Shown: in pieces, positions 12,118 to 24,600 of the stretch
How the letters are laid out: every line of letters begins with the position of its first letter
Numbering within the stretch: position 1 is the first letter of the stretch
From: Medicago truncatula
Lineage: Eukaryota; Streptophyta; Magnoliopsida; Fabales; Fabaceae
DNA length: 64,000 bases
Direction: 5' to 3'
NCBI RefSeq assembly: GCF_003473485.1
Contig: NC_053045.1
Coordinates: 38,228,494 to 38,292,493 of the forward strand
Program-made: the position numbers and the translations under genes
Notes under the pieces: model-generated
What the model was told of the DNA's origin: nothing
Seen by the model: only the letters and a program-made list of their open reading frames with translations
Database searches by the model: none

Positions 12118-12685
12118 TAGGCATGGCAAAACCCGTGCACATGGGTACCCGCCCAAACCAACCCCGATTTGACGGGTTTTCTCCGATTTGACTGGGTTTG
12201 GTTTTTTTCCGATTTCATAATACGGGTACAGGACGGGTAACGGGGATATATGTATCCACCCCGAACCCATACCCAAACCCTACCTGAATGTAGAAAGGTC
12301 GTGTTTTTGTTTTTGTTGAGAGGGTTGATAATGATATGACATGTTATTTGGTTTGATAACTATCATGATATAAGAACTTTCATTGATGGTTAAAGGAAGC
12401 AACCGAATTATTCAGTAAGGAAATGTTAAAATGAGCGCAAATTATTGGATAATGCATTACAATATTACCATTGAAGCTTAAAAAAAACTCATTTTTTATT
12501 AAAAAAATTGATTCATTGTTGGGACAGGGATGGCGCGGGAATACCCGAACCCATTGGGGACGGTTATGGGATTCAATTTCTCATCCCTGTTGGATATGAG
12601 TAGGGTAACGGGTAAGTATATGGGAGTAGAAGATGGTGATGGGGAAGACAAAACCCGTCCCCACCCCGCCTCATTGTCATCCCTA
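12118..12685. mobile_element. Non-autonomous hAT element with 8-bp target duplication
   Basis: CTCACTTG occurs immediately before (12110-12117) and after (12686-12693). Terminal repeats: TAGGCATGGCAAAACCCG at the left, and the reverse complement of TAGGGATGACAATGAGGCGG at the right. The ends are rich in ACCCG/CGGGT words. 568 bp, no transposase. The 8-bp duplication and TAGGGATGGCAA-type ends fit hAT. Confidence 0.85.
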
Positions 12686-12693
12686 CTCACTTG

Positions 12694-14260
12694 TACTACA
12701 TTTCTCCACCACCTAGTGTTTCTCGAATTATTACAGTGCAATAACTAAAGATTTCTACACTCATTTAACATTAAATAACATGTGTTGCTTCTTATAAACC
12801 GATCACAATGTTGCTTTGCGTTTTTTTAACCTGACAAGACATTATTCATGAGATAAGACTCGGTCCTGGTCCAGGTCCTAACTCCCGAACCAATCATCCC
12901 CTGTAAATTTTTTTCTTCAATTTTGTTGCGTTATTTTATGAGTTTTGGTGTTGATGTTGGATTATGCGTGTTGTACGTTAATTATTCTTGAAAATACAAG
13001 TGCTTGTTGAATTATGTGTTTGGTACTGTAAATTTTGTCTAAGTCTAATACAAGAGTGTATCAGATTCTAACTACCGATCTGTTCTTGGGCTTTTACTTC
13101 CTATCCAAGATTAAATTGAATTGAGGGCATATACGGTCTTAACTCCTGATAATCAGAGGGATCGGAAGTTACAAACTGAGAGGGGCTCTTTTCGAAATTT
13201 GAGAGATATGTGAACATTTTGAGCGGTGTATTGAGCAACTTTCAAAAAAAAGTGACATACTCTCTAATAATGATCCAAGCCTAGATCATTGTGGAACCAA
13301 TACTTGGTACATTACTATCTTGCATGTGATGCATTTGTCTTTTGAATGACATGACACCTAACCTTATTGCAAGAAATACACTAGATTTATTGTACGAATA
13401 ACAATTAGTTTGATGCATGTAACTCTTTGAGAGTTAGCTTGTTGCATGTAATTCCATTAGTTTTCCTTCTCCTGTAGATAAGAGTTCATAATGTACTTTC
13501 ATCATCAATCATGTAATAAAATCAAGTGAGTGTTCTTTTAAAACAAATGATCTCATTTGCTTTTTGGTTCTGATCTATTAAAAGAAAGAAATTTGGTCCT
13601 TTATATGTTCACCATTTTCTATACATTAATCCCTCCTGACAAGTTGTTGCTGACTAGACAAACTAACAGAAGACCTGGTCCTAACAGAAACCTTGGTCTC
13701 AACTATATCTTTCTACAACTATTTTTGCAACAGATCTACCTTTGTCTAATGATGTATCAAAAATTTATCTAAATTGATTACACATTGTATCTACCTTTGT
13801 CCAATAATATCTCACGTCTCTAATTACCTTTCTTAACATTTCGGTGAATCACCTCCGCTTCAAACCCTCATAGCCAAGACAAACTCTCAGTAATCAATGC
13901 ATGGATGATTTAACAATAAGAATAAAAAATATAATTCTTATATTTATAGTGTCTAAAAGTTTGCAAAACAATTTACAATATGGGCGAAAAATGAAATTAT
14001 GACACTTTACAAGTACTATAAATATATTTAAACTTTTATGTTGAATAAATAATTAGATGGGTTGGATTCTGTAGCTCATTAGGGCAAGCATATGGCCTAG
14101 AACCTATGTCACATAAAACATAGATAGAGTTATTATAAATTAGAATAGCATTTAGGTTTCTAACTTATTGTTGAAAATAGTCTTGACAAATAATAGAACT
14201 TATCTTCAAACTAAGCCTCCCTTGGCCCTCTATTTATAGATGGTTTAATTAATCTTTGTT
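12694..14260. other. Intergenic; possible copia LTR relic
   Basis: No gene recognised. About 13330-13545 (promoter-like stretch, TGTAATAAAATCAAG polyadenylation-like end) resembles a Ty1/copia LTR fragment, with low confidence. Confidence 0.3.
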
Positions 14261-17200
14261 TTAGCTGGGAATCTCCATTGATGCCTTGGATATGACCTCA
14301 AAGGCTCTTACCATGCAAAACTTAAACTTTTGCTCATCAATAAAACCTTTCTGTGTTTTCAAAGTAATTCTTAATATTCTTGTATAGCTCATAACTGCAA
14401 TATTTATACTCTGAAACCACAAAAGAGAGCATGTTATATAAACACAATTATCTATGTATATATCTGAATAAAATTTAATATTATCTGCAGGTAAAGCTAA
14501 CTAGCATTTTTTTTTTTTAAAACCTCAATATAAGAAGACTCCTCCTATATAAACTACTACTGAAAAGACAAGCATGTCACGTTTATCCGCAATTTTTATG
14601 GGAAATGCTTTGTCAAGCGGAATGAACAGTGAAACCTATATATAACGTAGATTATGTTTTCCTTTGGTTTACTCACATATTCTGGATGTTTTCTTGTGAT
14701 AATATAAAATGTTTCCTCTCATAGCAATGTTTCCTTTTTGTGTGCAGTAAGAAAATGATTAACCCTTCCCTCTTTCTGTTCTCTTTTCTCACCCTATTGT
14801 ATTGTGATGCCAAAACACACGCTCATTGTTTGAAACTCTCTCCAATATACACTACTAGAAAAAGCAAAATTAGCGAGGGAAATCAGTGACGGAAAAAATG
14901 AAATTCCTCGCAAATTATTTGGTCGCAAAATTTAGTGACGGAATTAGAGAGAGATTTTACATTTTCCCTCGCTAAATTTCCCTCACTAATTTTTGTTTTT
15001 TTAGTAGTGATAATTAATCGTCTTCCACCTCTAACTAAAGTTGTTATGGTTTCTACCTCAATTGCAGAAAGGACAACCAAGCGCCCCTAGAAAGCCACCA
15101 TATGGCAACCTTGTGTTCTGATCACTCCATCATTGCCCGTTTGTGATGGGGTTTTTCATGTTATGTTTCTTTGCTTGTAGTTTATCGTTATTTTTAATTT
15201 ATTTCAAGATTGTACTTTATGTGTTTCATGAAATTTCTAAGAATGGTTCGTTTTGTCAGCACCATATATTAAGTAAGGGAATTATGGGAGCTATCACAAA
15301 ACTCAACATCTCTTAGCCTCACAAATTATTTGTCAACATGTGGTTCGATTGGTCTCAGAGACCACTTATAGTCGTGTGAGCGAACATCAACAAATAATTT
15401 CTTTTCAAAGACAGATGAATTTAAAGACTGTGGATCTTACATTATTCTTGATCATTGGCCATATGTTATAGAAATTTATTGGGTTTTTAGGAATAAGGTT
15501 TTTGTTTGTTATTTTCTCATTGACTTTTGAAATATTTTTGTGTATCTTTAGCATGTTTTTGGTTTTCTTAATCACTAGTATTTACCTCAAAATATAGATG
15601 AAAAATGTTCCAACGCATAATCATTTAGAATAAACTATCATTAATTTTTTTTTAATAGAGTATCCTTTACGTGTCATTGCAAAGACTAATTCATCGAGTC
15701 GGGTAGAACTACAATGGACGGCAAAACTCTCTTAAAAAATTTATCATTGTTGTATTTATAGGATTATATTCAAACTCATGATCTCTTATCATCTCATTCA
15801 AATTCTTGAGATTTTTACTTAATAATCATACCTCTATTTCTTTTCTTAGTTAATTAATCTTAATAATCATACCTCAGGTCCACCTGTCATTGTAAAGTAC
15901 AAGCCTTTCACAGGATGGTTTGCCAAAGCCATAGGTTCCACTGGCCCAATCAAATTGGATATGACAACACTTGAATTTCTCAAGGTATCATAGATATGTT
16001 TAGCAACTGCCTGCAAAACATGTTTATATATAGCAAGCTCAAGCATTTCAAAAACATGAAAAATAAATAAAGGACTTGGGATGTAATTTAGATATACACA
16101 CACCTCATGTCCTCTTAATTTCAGCTCCATATCTAAGAGCCATTCAATAAGAAAAACAGTAAAAGTATTTCTCTTCCTCTTGATTATTTTTTGTGCTTTC
16201 CAAATAAACTCCAAGGGGTTAGATAGACTGGCCTTGCTTAACTTGGGGATTGATACATGTAAGAAAGAAATATGGTTCCCCCAAGGAGATTTTGAATCTG
16301 CCTTTGTCATATCTTGAATTGATTGGTAACTTCCAACATTCCTAGTACTAAGCAATACCAATCCTGTGGAATTTGATGTTCTTGCCTTTTTGTCCATTTC
16401 TTGCATGTATAGCCTAATTCCATAGAAAATGACACCAGTAATCACATCATTTATTGTCTGCAGTACAAAAAAAATATATTATAAATAATTTAGATTAATT
16501 TGATGAAACATATATAATACTACAATTGAAAAATTATAATTAAAGTGGCCCCAACAAATTGTATGAGCTTGGATCCTCTACTGCTGCAATGTGGTTTTGT
16601 AGCTCTAGATACTATAAGATTTAGAGAGAATTTTGTAGTATGATGTTGCAACTGTACCAACCGTTACGTTTAGAGAGGACTGGTTTTCGAGCAGAATGGT
16701 TTTGACCTTGAAATTCTTTAGGCTTTGACCGCCTACACTCCCCACCTCCTAAAAAACCAATCTCTCTCTCAATCTAACGATCGATACAGCTGCAGCACTA
16801 TACTACAGCGAAAGAGGATCTAATATGCGAATTATAAACATATATAAATTAATCTTACCACTCCAAGCTTAGACTTAATTGTTTTGATTTCATCAAGAGA
16901 GAATGATAGGTTTGATAGTACACAAGGTTGAGACTCAACTCCTTCCTCACCATTCCATATAGGTGTTTTGTCATCTTTAAGCATTGAGCTTTTGGCTATG
17001 CTCCATCCAAAATCAGAGAAGGAATTGAAAAAGGAGAATATGGTTGAAGGAAACCACTTGAAAAAACCTTTCTTGGGAGATAACAATTGTGATGGTTTGC
17101 GTGAAGGAAAAGACAAAGGAAGAGAAGGGTCATCAGCTCTTTGTAGACAAGAAAGAAGAGCACCCATGAGAGAGTAACCATCACCAAGTGCATGGTGAAG

Positions 17201-17743
17201 TTTGAATATCAAAGTTCCTTCAGCATTACTTGTTGGATATTTAATCAAATGGATTTCCCAAAGGGGTTTGTCTTGTGGTGTTCTTTCCATCATAATCTTT
17301 GACACATAATCATCAAAATATTGATCATACAATTCAATTGATTCACTTTTAGGGAATATTGGAACGTGCATATGATCTTCAGGCTTCACCTCTACCTTTT
17401 TCCATTTCATTTTGCCATCTTTGTCTCTCACCTATATAAACATGTAAAATATATATATGTATGTGCAAGTACATGTTAGTATTCCTCAAAATAAAAGTAC
17501 ATGTTCGTATTTATTGTATGCAACTTTTAAGGCAAAATAAACACAACACTTATAAAGTACCATTATGGAGGAGAAACGTGGATTGATAGGTAAGAAGACA
17601 TGTTGGAACAAATACATAGTTTGAGAATCATCAATTGGAATTTGTGATTCCAAAAATCCGAAAACATATGAACATAGGGGTGGTGTGTTGAAGTATTGTC
17701 CACTTGGACTTACTGGCTCGGTTACATATTCAAAGTTGTCCAT
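14261..17743 (-). CDS. WSD1-like: WSD1-like wax ester synthase/diacylglycerol acyltransferase, copy B
   Basis: Second of the three tandem paralogues, with the same enzyme family and architecture. Exons, all phase 0: 17561-17743, 16859-17431, 16104-16457, 15873-16010, 14261-14410; 465 codons. HHALGDG, KPLWE, NDV and SNLIGPVE are all present. The C-terminus is shorter than in A and C because the stop follows MEIPS. Intron 3 (93 bp) is a multiple of three and has no stop, so retention would insert 31 hydrophobic residues in frame. Intron 4 (1462 bp) carries a CACTA-type MITE. The donor of exon 4 lies in a 17-bp duplication (15818-15834 and 15859-15875), giving a second donor-like sequence 41 bp into the intron. 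TATA box CCTATAAATAGG about 105 bp before the start codon. Appears functional. Confidence 0.9.
14850..15009. mobile_element. CACTA-type MITE in intron 4 of WSD copy B
   Basis: Begins CACTACTAGAAAAA and ends TTTTTTTAGTAGTG, with a 3-bp ATA duplication on each side (14847-14849, 15010-15012). The subterminal GCGAGGGAAA repeat appears inverted at the other end. 160 bp, no transposase; the 3-bp duplication and CACTA ends identify the superfamily. Confidence 0.85.
15818..15875 (-). repeat. 17-bp duplication covering a splice donor
   Basis: CTTAATAATCATACCTC is repeated exactly at 15818-15834 and 15859-15875 around 24 T-rich bases. In the gene orientation each copy reads GAG, GTATGATTATTAAG, so the exon 4 donor of WSD copy B is present twice. 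Confidence 0.75.
17467..17511. repeat. A-rich micro-insertion in intron 1 of WSD copy B
   Basis: AAGTACATGTTAGTATT (17467-17483) and AAGTACATGTTCGTATT (17495-17511) flank CCTCAAAATAA. The paralogous intron of copy C (about 32305-32331) has a single copy and no insert, so it is the pre-insertion form. Confidence 0.8.
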
Positions 17744-17847
17744 TATATGCACTATGCACCCTATTACAAAGTAGAGACTAATTAACTTTTGAATGTATAA
17801 AGATTGAAACTTGTCTCTTGTACTTATAGCAGCAAATAACATGACTC

Positions 17848-17859
17848 CTATTTATAGGT
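17848..17859 (-). promoter_or_regulatory. TATA box of WSD copy B
   Basis: CCTATAAATAGG, a near-ideal plant TATA box, about 105 bp upstream of the start codon. Copies A and C have only CTATAAG-type matches. Confidence 0.6.
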
Positions 17860-19556
17860 CACATCAAAGCACAAGTAGTCGATTAGACAATTGCTAATGA
17901 TATTTATAACGATCATTTTGTGAGAATTTTTTAGACAAACTTCTTGTTCTCTCTTTTTATTGTTCAAAAATAAAGATTTTTTTTTTGTTGAGGGAAACAA
18001 TTTTAATTGAGATCATATTGAACAGAAGATGTTATTGATAATTTTTTCTTAATAGTTTGCTTTACATAACCCCGCTTTCGTAATTTGCCAATTCTATCGT
18101 CAGTAATTTAACATATTTGTTTTTCGAAACAAAATCTAAAATATATTTATTTTACATAATTGAATGCATCAAAGAAAATAGAAAAACTCATTGGTTGGAA
18201 GTCTCTCTCTGGATTGGGTCATGTTCCGTACTAATGAGGCTAGCAAGATTTCAACACTCCTATTGTTTTATTCAATGTTGATTGTGATCTTGATCTTTTT
18301 TTAGTAGTGTAGACTCATATTTAACTAGGATTCTTACTCTCTCCTTGATTATGAATGTAGTTGTGTTTCATGAGATTAAGCCTTCATATCTATCCAAAAA
18401 AATATATATGTGAATTTCTTCTTCCACCCCACACTTCTTCAAACTCCTTCATTTTTCTTGAATTTTAGAATCGAAATATGTAAAAAGGTTTTAATTCTAA
18501 AATCCGAACAAATGAATAGCCTCTTAAAAATGTGAGATGGAAAAACAAATAGTCAAAAACTCATTGGGATGGTCTTCATTTTTTTTCGTTTTTTTAGGTA
18601 TTTGTTTTTGAGTTTTTTTTTTTTTGCCAATATTTTTTTTTTTAGTTGACAGGGATGACCTTAGTTTTTGTAGTAGTTTCTATGTTTAGAAACACTAATT
18701 TCATAATTGAGACCATATTTGATTTTATAAAAAATAAAATAAAATAAATAAAAACACATTTTTTTGGCGATGGTAGTGACAACATTTAATTCCTACAACC
18801 AATATTGTGGCCTAATTAAAGTTTTGAAATGATAATTGACGTTTTCTGATGTCTTTTTTTTTTTTTTTTTTTTTTGGTAGATTTCTGATGTCTTTTATTA
18901 TATGTATAAAATTGTTTTTAAATACGTTCAGTTGTAGTAATAATCCAATATTTGCCCCACTCTTAATGGTCCAAACTAAGTGTGGAAATCATTGAGTAGC
19001 TCATGTATGTTTACAGGTAGCTCTCAGTTGTTACGTTATTAATTAATAATTAATAAGCTACGTTTTTGTGCAGCTTTCAAATCAGAATTTTTTATCAATA
19101 AGTGAATGTCACTACTTAACAACGAAAGGCTTGCAAGGAAAATTAATCGAGTATTTGATAACAATGCCTTTTGGTTCGTTGGTGGTTATGTATCAATTTT
19201 AAGTGTTATTTTGTCAACAGAAGAAAAGAAAGAAAGAAAAAATCAAGTGTTATAGTTTTCTCTAAATTGAACCATACCAAACCGTTTGTAGTTAGGGATA
19301 AACAGAATCTGAGTTATGGTTCGATTAACCGTTTTGTTATCTATGAACCAAACCGTCCTAACGGTTCAAAAAAACTGAACCAAATTGTTGGTGGTTTGGG
19401 TTAACTGTTTTGCTGCCTACGAACCGATCCTAAATCAAAATTTTGAACTCAACTGTATTTTTTGTTTCTCTTGCAAACCGAATTGTGATATGTTCTTGTT
19501 CATAAATTGGAATTGTGCTACTGGTATTAAGACTTTTTATGAATTATATTTAAACT
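17860..19556. other. Intergenic; upstream flank duplicated beyond WSD copy C
   Basis: About 18950-19260 is homologous to about 34300-34610: shared words include GTGAATGTCACTACTT, AACGAAAG and TTGGTTCGTTGG in the same order. The duplicated unit thus reaches at least 1.2-1.8 kb upstream of the genes. No coding sequence seen. Confidence 0.6.
18843..18896. repeat. Poly-T micro-insertion with 15-bp duplication
   Basis: TTTCTGATGTCTTTT at 18843-18857 and 18882-18896 enclose 18 T and GGTAGA (in reverse, TCTACC then A). Confidence 0.65.
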
Positions 19557-19569
19557 AAGGCTAAATGTA

Positions 19570-20354
19570 GGGCCTTATTGATTGATATTTTTTTGCAAGA
19601 TTTTGTTTCAGACAGGTGGGTGTGGTTGCCAGACCCTTTTGTGGGTTACTCTGTTCGTGGTTCATATCACATGCTGACTTCTAGAGACGTTCCTCTTAGG
19701 GATCCTGCATCATCTTTGATCTGGCATAATCAGGTGCCGTTGAAGGTTTCTTTATTTGCTTGGAGGTTGCTTCGTGATAGATTGTCTATTAAAGCTAATT
19801 TGGTTCAAAGACGGGTGCTTGACTCAGAAGCTTCTTTGTGTGTTTCAGATTGTGGCATGAGTGAAACAGCGCAACATTTGTTTCTATCTTGTGACGCTTT
19901 TTCATCTTTATGGCCTCTGGTGCACTATTGGCTGGGTATTCTTGGTGTTGATATCAATGTTCTTCTTGATCATTTTCTTCAGTTTGTGAACTTGACAGGT
20001 GGAGGTAAAGCTATTAGAGATTTTTTTCAGCTTATTTGGCTCTTGTGCGTTTGGGTTTTATGGAACGAACGTAATAACAGGTTTTTCAATAATGTTGTAA
20101 CTTCTATTCCCAGATTGTTAGATAAAGTTAAATATATGTCTTTAGCCTGGTTGAAAGCCAATAAGGTTGTTTTTAGGTTTGGTTCAGATATGTGGTGTTC
20201 AAGTCCCTTACAATGCTTGGGCATCACGTAATGGTTTGTTTTGGTTGTTTGTATGACTCTAAGTTTTGTAGAGTAGCTCTTTTGGCACATCTTATGCTAG
20301 AAGAGTTGCTTTTGGTGATTAATATAATTCCATTTTTGATTGTTCAAAAAAAAA
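19570..20354 (+). mobile_element. 5'-truncated L1-type LINE with intact ORF2 tail
   Basis: An exact 13-bp duplication, AAGGCTAAATGTA, lies at 19557-19569 and 20355-20367. The open frame ending at 20231 encodes the zinc-binding region that closes plant LINE reverse transcriptase proteins (zf-RVT type): LKVSLFAWRLLRDRL, then C-x3-C-x7-H-x4-C (CVSDCGMSETAQHLFLSC), then WLLCVWVLWNERNNR. A 3' untranslated region and A tail follow. The frame has no stop and the duplication is perfect, so insertion is recent. Truncation removed everything upstream, as is usual for LINEs. Confidence 0.92.
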
Positions 20355-20367
20355 AAGGCTAAATGTA

Positions 20368-20879
20368 TTAAGATTTTTAATGAATTAAATCACATCAGTA
20401 TTGTCATTGGGGACAATAAACTGATATTTTTGCATTAGGGGTCATGATTGGAAAAGTTTGCAACATTTATAAATAATTTTTTTTTTCCAAATCCATTAAA
20501 TAAGTGATGTATTTAGGCTATATATTTTAAATATATCAAATATTCAATGAATCTAAAAAAGCAAAAGTTATTTATAAATGTGGTTGAGGGAGTATCGGTG
20601 TATGTTGTAACACACTTATTTTCTATTTTAATTAATTCAATGAGGTTTAATAGGTGAAGTATTGGTTATTATTATGATGATGCTACTTTTTGCTTGAGTG
20701 TTTTTTTATTGTCGAGAAAATAGAATTATGAAGATGATCGAAAGATATTATGAGAGTTTAAATAAAATGAAGGGAGGAATCAAAATAAAATAATATAGAG
20801 TCGAAGGTGTAGAATATAAGTTTTAAATAAGTGGGGGAGGGGGGAAGTAAAAGAATACTGAATAGAGGAGAAAATGATT
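20368..20879. other. Intergenic, no gene recognised
   Basis: AT-rich with no supported feature. Confidence 0.5.
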
Positions 20880-21655
20880 ATAGCAAGTGGCTGGCCCAAA
20901 TATAAGTAGAAACATTAGGAGTTAGAAGTGTCACTTTTGTTGAACGTAGAAACAAGAGAAGAGAATAGAAGAGAAGAGAAGGAGAAAACCCTAGTTGCGG
21001 AGAAGAGAGCCAGAAGCAGTGATTTCAGAGATTCGAGGTAAGTGGGAGAATCATTTCACTTTAGGGTAACTTATTCTATGACGGGGGTTGTTTAATTCTT
21101 AAGATGATGTTGTTGTTATGTTGTAAACTTTGATGAGGAAATGATCATGAACGAAGGTAATAGCGGCAGGTAATAGCGAAGATGATTGTTAGATAGGAAT
21201 GTATAAGGTGTAAAAATGGATAAAGAATAGAGTGCGATCGAATTTAGATGATTGTGGACGATGAAATGGACATTAAGACAAAATGTAAATGAAGATAGGG
21301 GATTGTGTATTAAGTAATGAAAGATATTAAGGATAATAATAGCGGCGAGTAAGACGGGAGTCGAATAAAAGAGAGTAAGATGAATAAAAAAGAAGATAAG
21401 AGATAATAGTATATAATGTTTGACGATAATAATAACGACTGGTAACGAGATATTAAAACCCTAAAATATAATGAAGTTTTAGTGGGAAAGTTGATGACGT
21501 CGAAAGTAATGATAAGGTGAAATAATAACTTTAAATTAGAATGAAGTTAAGATTATAGGAATGGTCGGTGTTATAGATGACGATGAACGTGAGACGAAGT
21601 ACTACGATATAAAGTTGTTTTAATGAGAAATAATTATGAAAGAGATAATGACGAT
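20880..21655 (+). mobile_element. Possible chromovirus-type LTR fragment, interrupted by the Ogre LTR
   Basis: An unusual A/G-rich stretch with AGAAAACCCTAGTTGC, a run of GAGAAGAGA words and ATTCGAGGTAAGTGGG. An AAACCCTA leader followed by a donor-like sequence is common in Ty3/gypsy LTRs. The same composition seems to resume at 24893-24990, after the solo LTR. No ends identified; could also be a decayed gene leader. Confidence 0.3.
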
Positions 21656-24600
21656 TGTTATACCCTGATTTTGGACCTAAAAATACTCGTTCAAATTTCT
21701 TTTTAACACTGATATTTGTCAATTCTCTGTTATTTTACTCTGAATCTTTACTCTCTTTTTAAAACATATTTTACTGCCTCTGTCTGTCTTTTCTTGCATT
21801 ACAAGTCATTTGAAAATTCTCTGAATCATTGCATTACTTTTCTTGCATTTTATTTCAAAAAATCATACAAAAGGGTATTTTGGTCATTTCCTGCAGTGGA
21901 ACCCATTTTAGTCCCTGTGTTTGCCTCTGAGTCTTTTCAACTTGTCTGTACAAATCACTGTTGAGTCTTTGTTTAAAAAGTCATTTCAAAAATTGCATCT
22001 GAGTCAGTTTAGTCCCTAGGGGCGTTTTGGTCTTTTCCTGTCAAAATTTCGACAGTAATTGGTTCGTTTTAGTCCTTTTGTTAATTTTATTTTTGGTTTC
22101 GCTTTACGTTGCGTCAAATTTACTTTTTAGTCCAATTTTATTTTTTAATCACGTTTTGGTCCAAAACTTTTAAAAATTTCATTTTAGTTCATTTTTTATT
22201 GCTGTCCAGTCCTTCAAATTTTTTATTTTGCAGAAAGGTCCCAGTCCAGGTGTCAATTTTCCATTGGGTCTCCAATACACATGGCAGGCTATAAATAGTA
22301 AATGTGTCAGATCCATCACAAAAAAGAGTCAGAAAAATCAGAATCAATCACAATCAGTCTCAAACAGAATCTTTTTCTCTCTCTCATCCATAACAGAATC
22401 AAAACAGAAAAATCTCAGAAAAAAAGAGGAAGAACACCAAGAACACATCATCACCAAAATCAACAGATCTAAACCGGATCTGCTCAGAATCAACTCCAAT
22501 CACCACAAAATCAACAAATCCGAACCGGATTCACTCAAAACCACCGCGAATCATCACATCAACACCAAAACGTACCGGATTTTTGAGCAAAAACAACCAC
22601 AAACGGAGTTGAAACGCGCGCGCACGGAGGGGGAAAAAGGGAGATTCGAAGTTTTCCGAAGATTTTTCTCCGTTCTACGACAGAGGTAACGCATTTCTCT
22701 CCTCTTTTTCTTCATTTTCGCGCGCGCATATAGTGTAGAAAAAGTGTGAAAAAGTTTGTTACGGATATGTATTTGTAGATCTAGGCTTGTACGTTCGGAT
22801 TTTAGAAATTCCGAGACCGGATTCGGACTCTATAGAGAAAAGGATATCTAGATCCGTAGTTTTTTTTGCGAAAAGTGTGAAAAAAATTTCAAAATAAAAA
22901 CGTAGATCTAGTCTGAATCGCTCCGTTCTCGCTAAAACTAACGCCGGATTTGTGTAGAGGAGGTGGTGACGGAACTTTTGATGTAAAAATTTCGAAAAAA
23001 AAAAAAAAAAAAAAAAAAAAACGCTCCGACGCGGCGGCGCTACGGCCGGCCACCACCACCACTTAGCTCGCCGGCGGCGAGTTTCTAGAGAGAAGGGAGA
23101 GCATTTTTGTGATTTTTGAGTTTTAGAGAGAGAAGGAGAAGAGGTTTATGTGTTTTTTGTGTGAAAATTCCTTTATATACTCCCTCCGTTCCCACGCGCG
23201 CGTGCATGTTTCTGTGGTGTTCCTTCGCTCTGTGAACCATCAGATCTGGATTGTTCCAAGATCTGATGGCTGCTGTGTGTTTGATTTTGAATCCTGTGTG
23301 TGATTTTTTGTGTGGAATATGTTATATCTTCTGTTTGAACCGTTAGATCTTTGATCTAACGGTCACTGTGCTTCCTGCATTTTACACTATCTTTTGTGCT
23401 TTTTTTTGGACCCTTGGATCTTTGATCCAGTGGCTGTGATGTGATCTTGGGAGTTAGATCTGGACCTCTGGATTCATCCAGCGGACCAGATTAAATCCTG
23501 CTGAGCCTCTTTTTAATTGCTTTTTAATTGTGTTTTAAATACTTTTTTACACTTTCTTGGCATTTTATGCTCCTAAAAATTTTCTAAAAATGTTTCCCTA
23601 TCATTTTAATTTTTTCTCAAAATGTTAGAATTTACTTGCTTATATTTTTTATTTTCTTCATTTGTTCTTTTTAATTCTTGCTCATTAAATTCCTATATGT
23701 TCTTGGTGCATTTTTTGACATTTTGTGACTTTTTTTTTTACATGTTAAATAATGTGTAGAAAATATCCCTAGGAATATGGTATGATGCTTTGCTTGTGTG
23801 TTTTTATGATCCTCACATTGTAGCTTAAAATCAAATCTCTTTTAAAAATGGCTATGATGAGGGAATTATAAGCCATGTGCATGTCTAAGTGTCATAACCA
23901 ATTTTAGGTATATTTTGCCACTTTATTTCATTTCATTACTTTTTTTTTCTCTTGCTATTCTATTCAATTTTGTTTACCTTTCTACTATTTTTATGCCTTA
24001 TGATACTAACCATTTCATCTCACATTTCATTCATCCCATAGTTTTAGCATCATTTTTTTTATTCATTTCTATATCAATTGGGTTTGTAATAATTTTAGAT
24101 AGATTAGTTCTTTTTTTAAAATTCCTTGCAAGACCATAACATGTATTTAGGACTCTATGGACACTATAAGGGATGTCCACCGACACAAGCACCGACACGC
24201 ACACACGTTCCATGATTACCGTTTAGATGTATGCTTAGGAAACGCGATTTTTAGACAAATGCCAATTTTCAAGAAAATAATAAACCAATTCCATCACTCA
24301 AATTTTTCCAAACAAACCTTGGAGTCAAAACTCCATCGAATTTTTTCTTTTATTTTCTTAAACAAATCCAAATGAATCCTAATTTCTACTTAGACTTTTT
24401 CAATAACAATTGAACCAACCATTCACCATTTTTCTCTCTTATGCCTTTAAGGCCTCTTCCTCTTCTTCAAAACCATTTTCCAACAAAAACTAAAATCAAC
24501 CAAACACACAAAAAAACATTTTTTGAGAGAGAACTACATGGAGTTTGATCCCTTAAATGGGTATGTAGGCATGAGGTCAAAACCTCTCCAAGTCCACTAA

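Noticed and set aside
17486-17842. Upstream in-frame Met for WSD copy B (33 extra residues before MDNFEY)
   Set aside because: The MDNFE start is shared by all three paralogues, and the extension runs into the leader next to the TATA box.
22228-22689. 153-codon frame rich in Lys, Asn and Ser
   Set aside because: Lies in the leader part of the Ogre LTR, downstream of its TATA box; no domain recognised.
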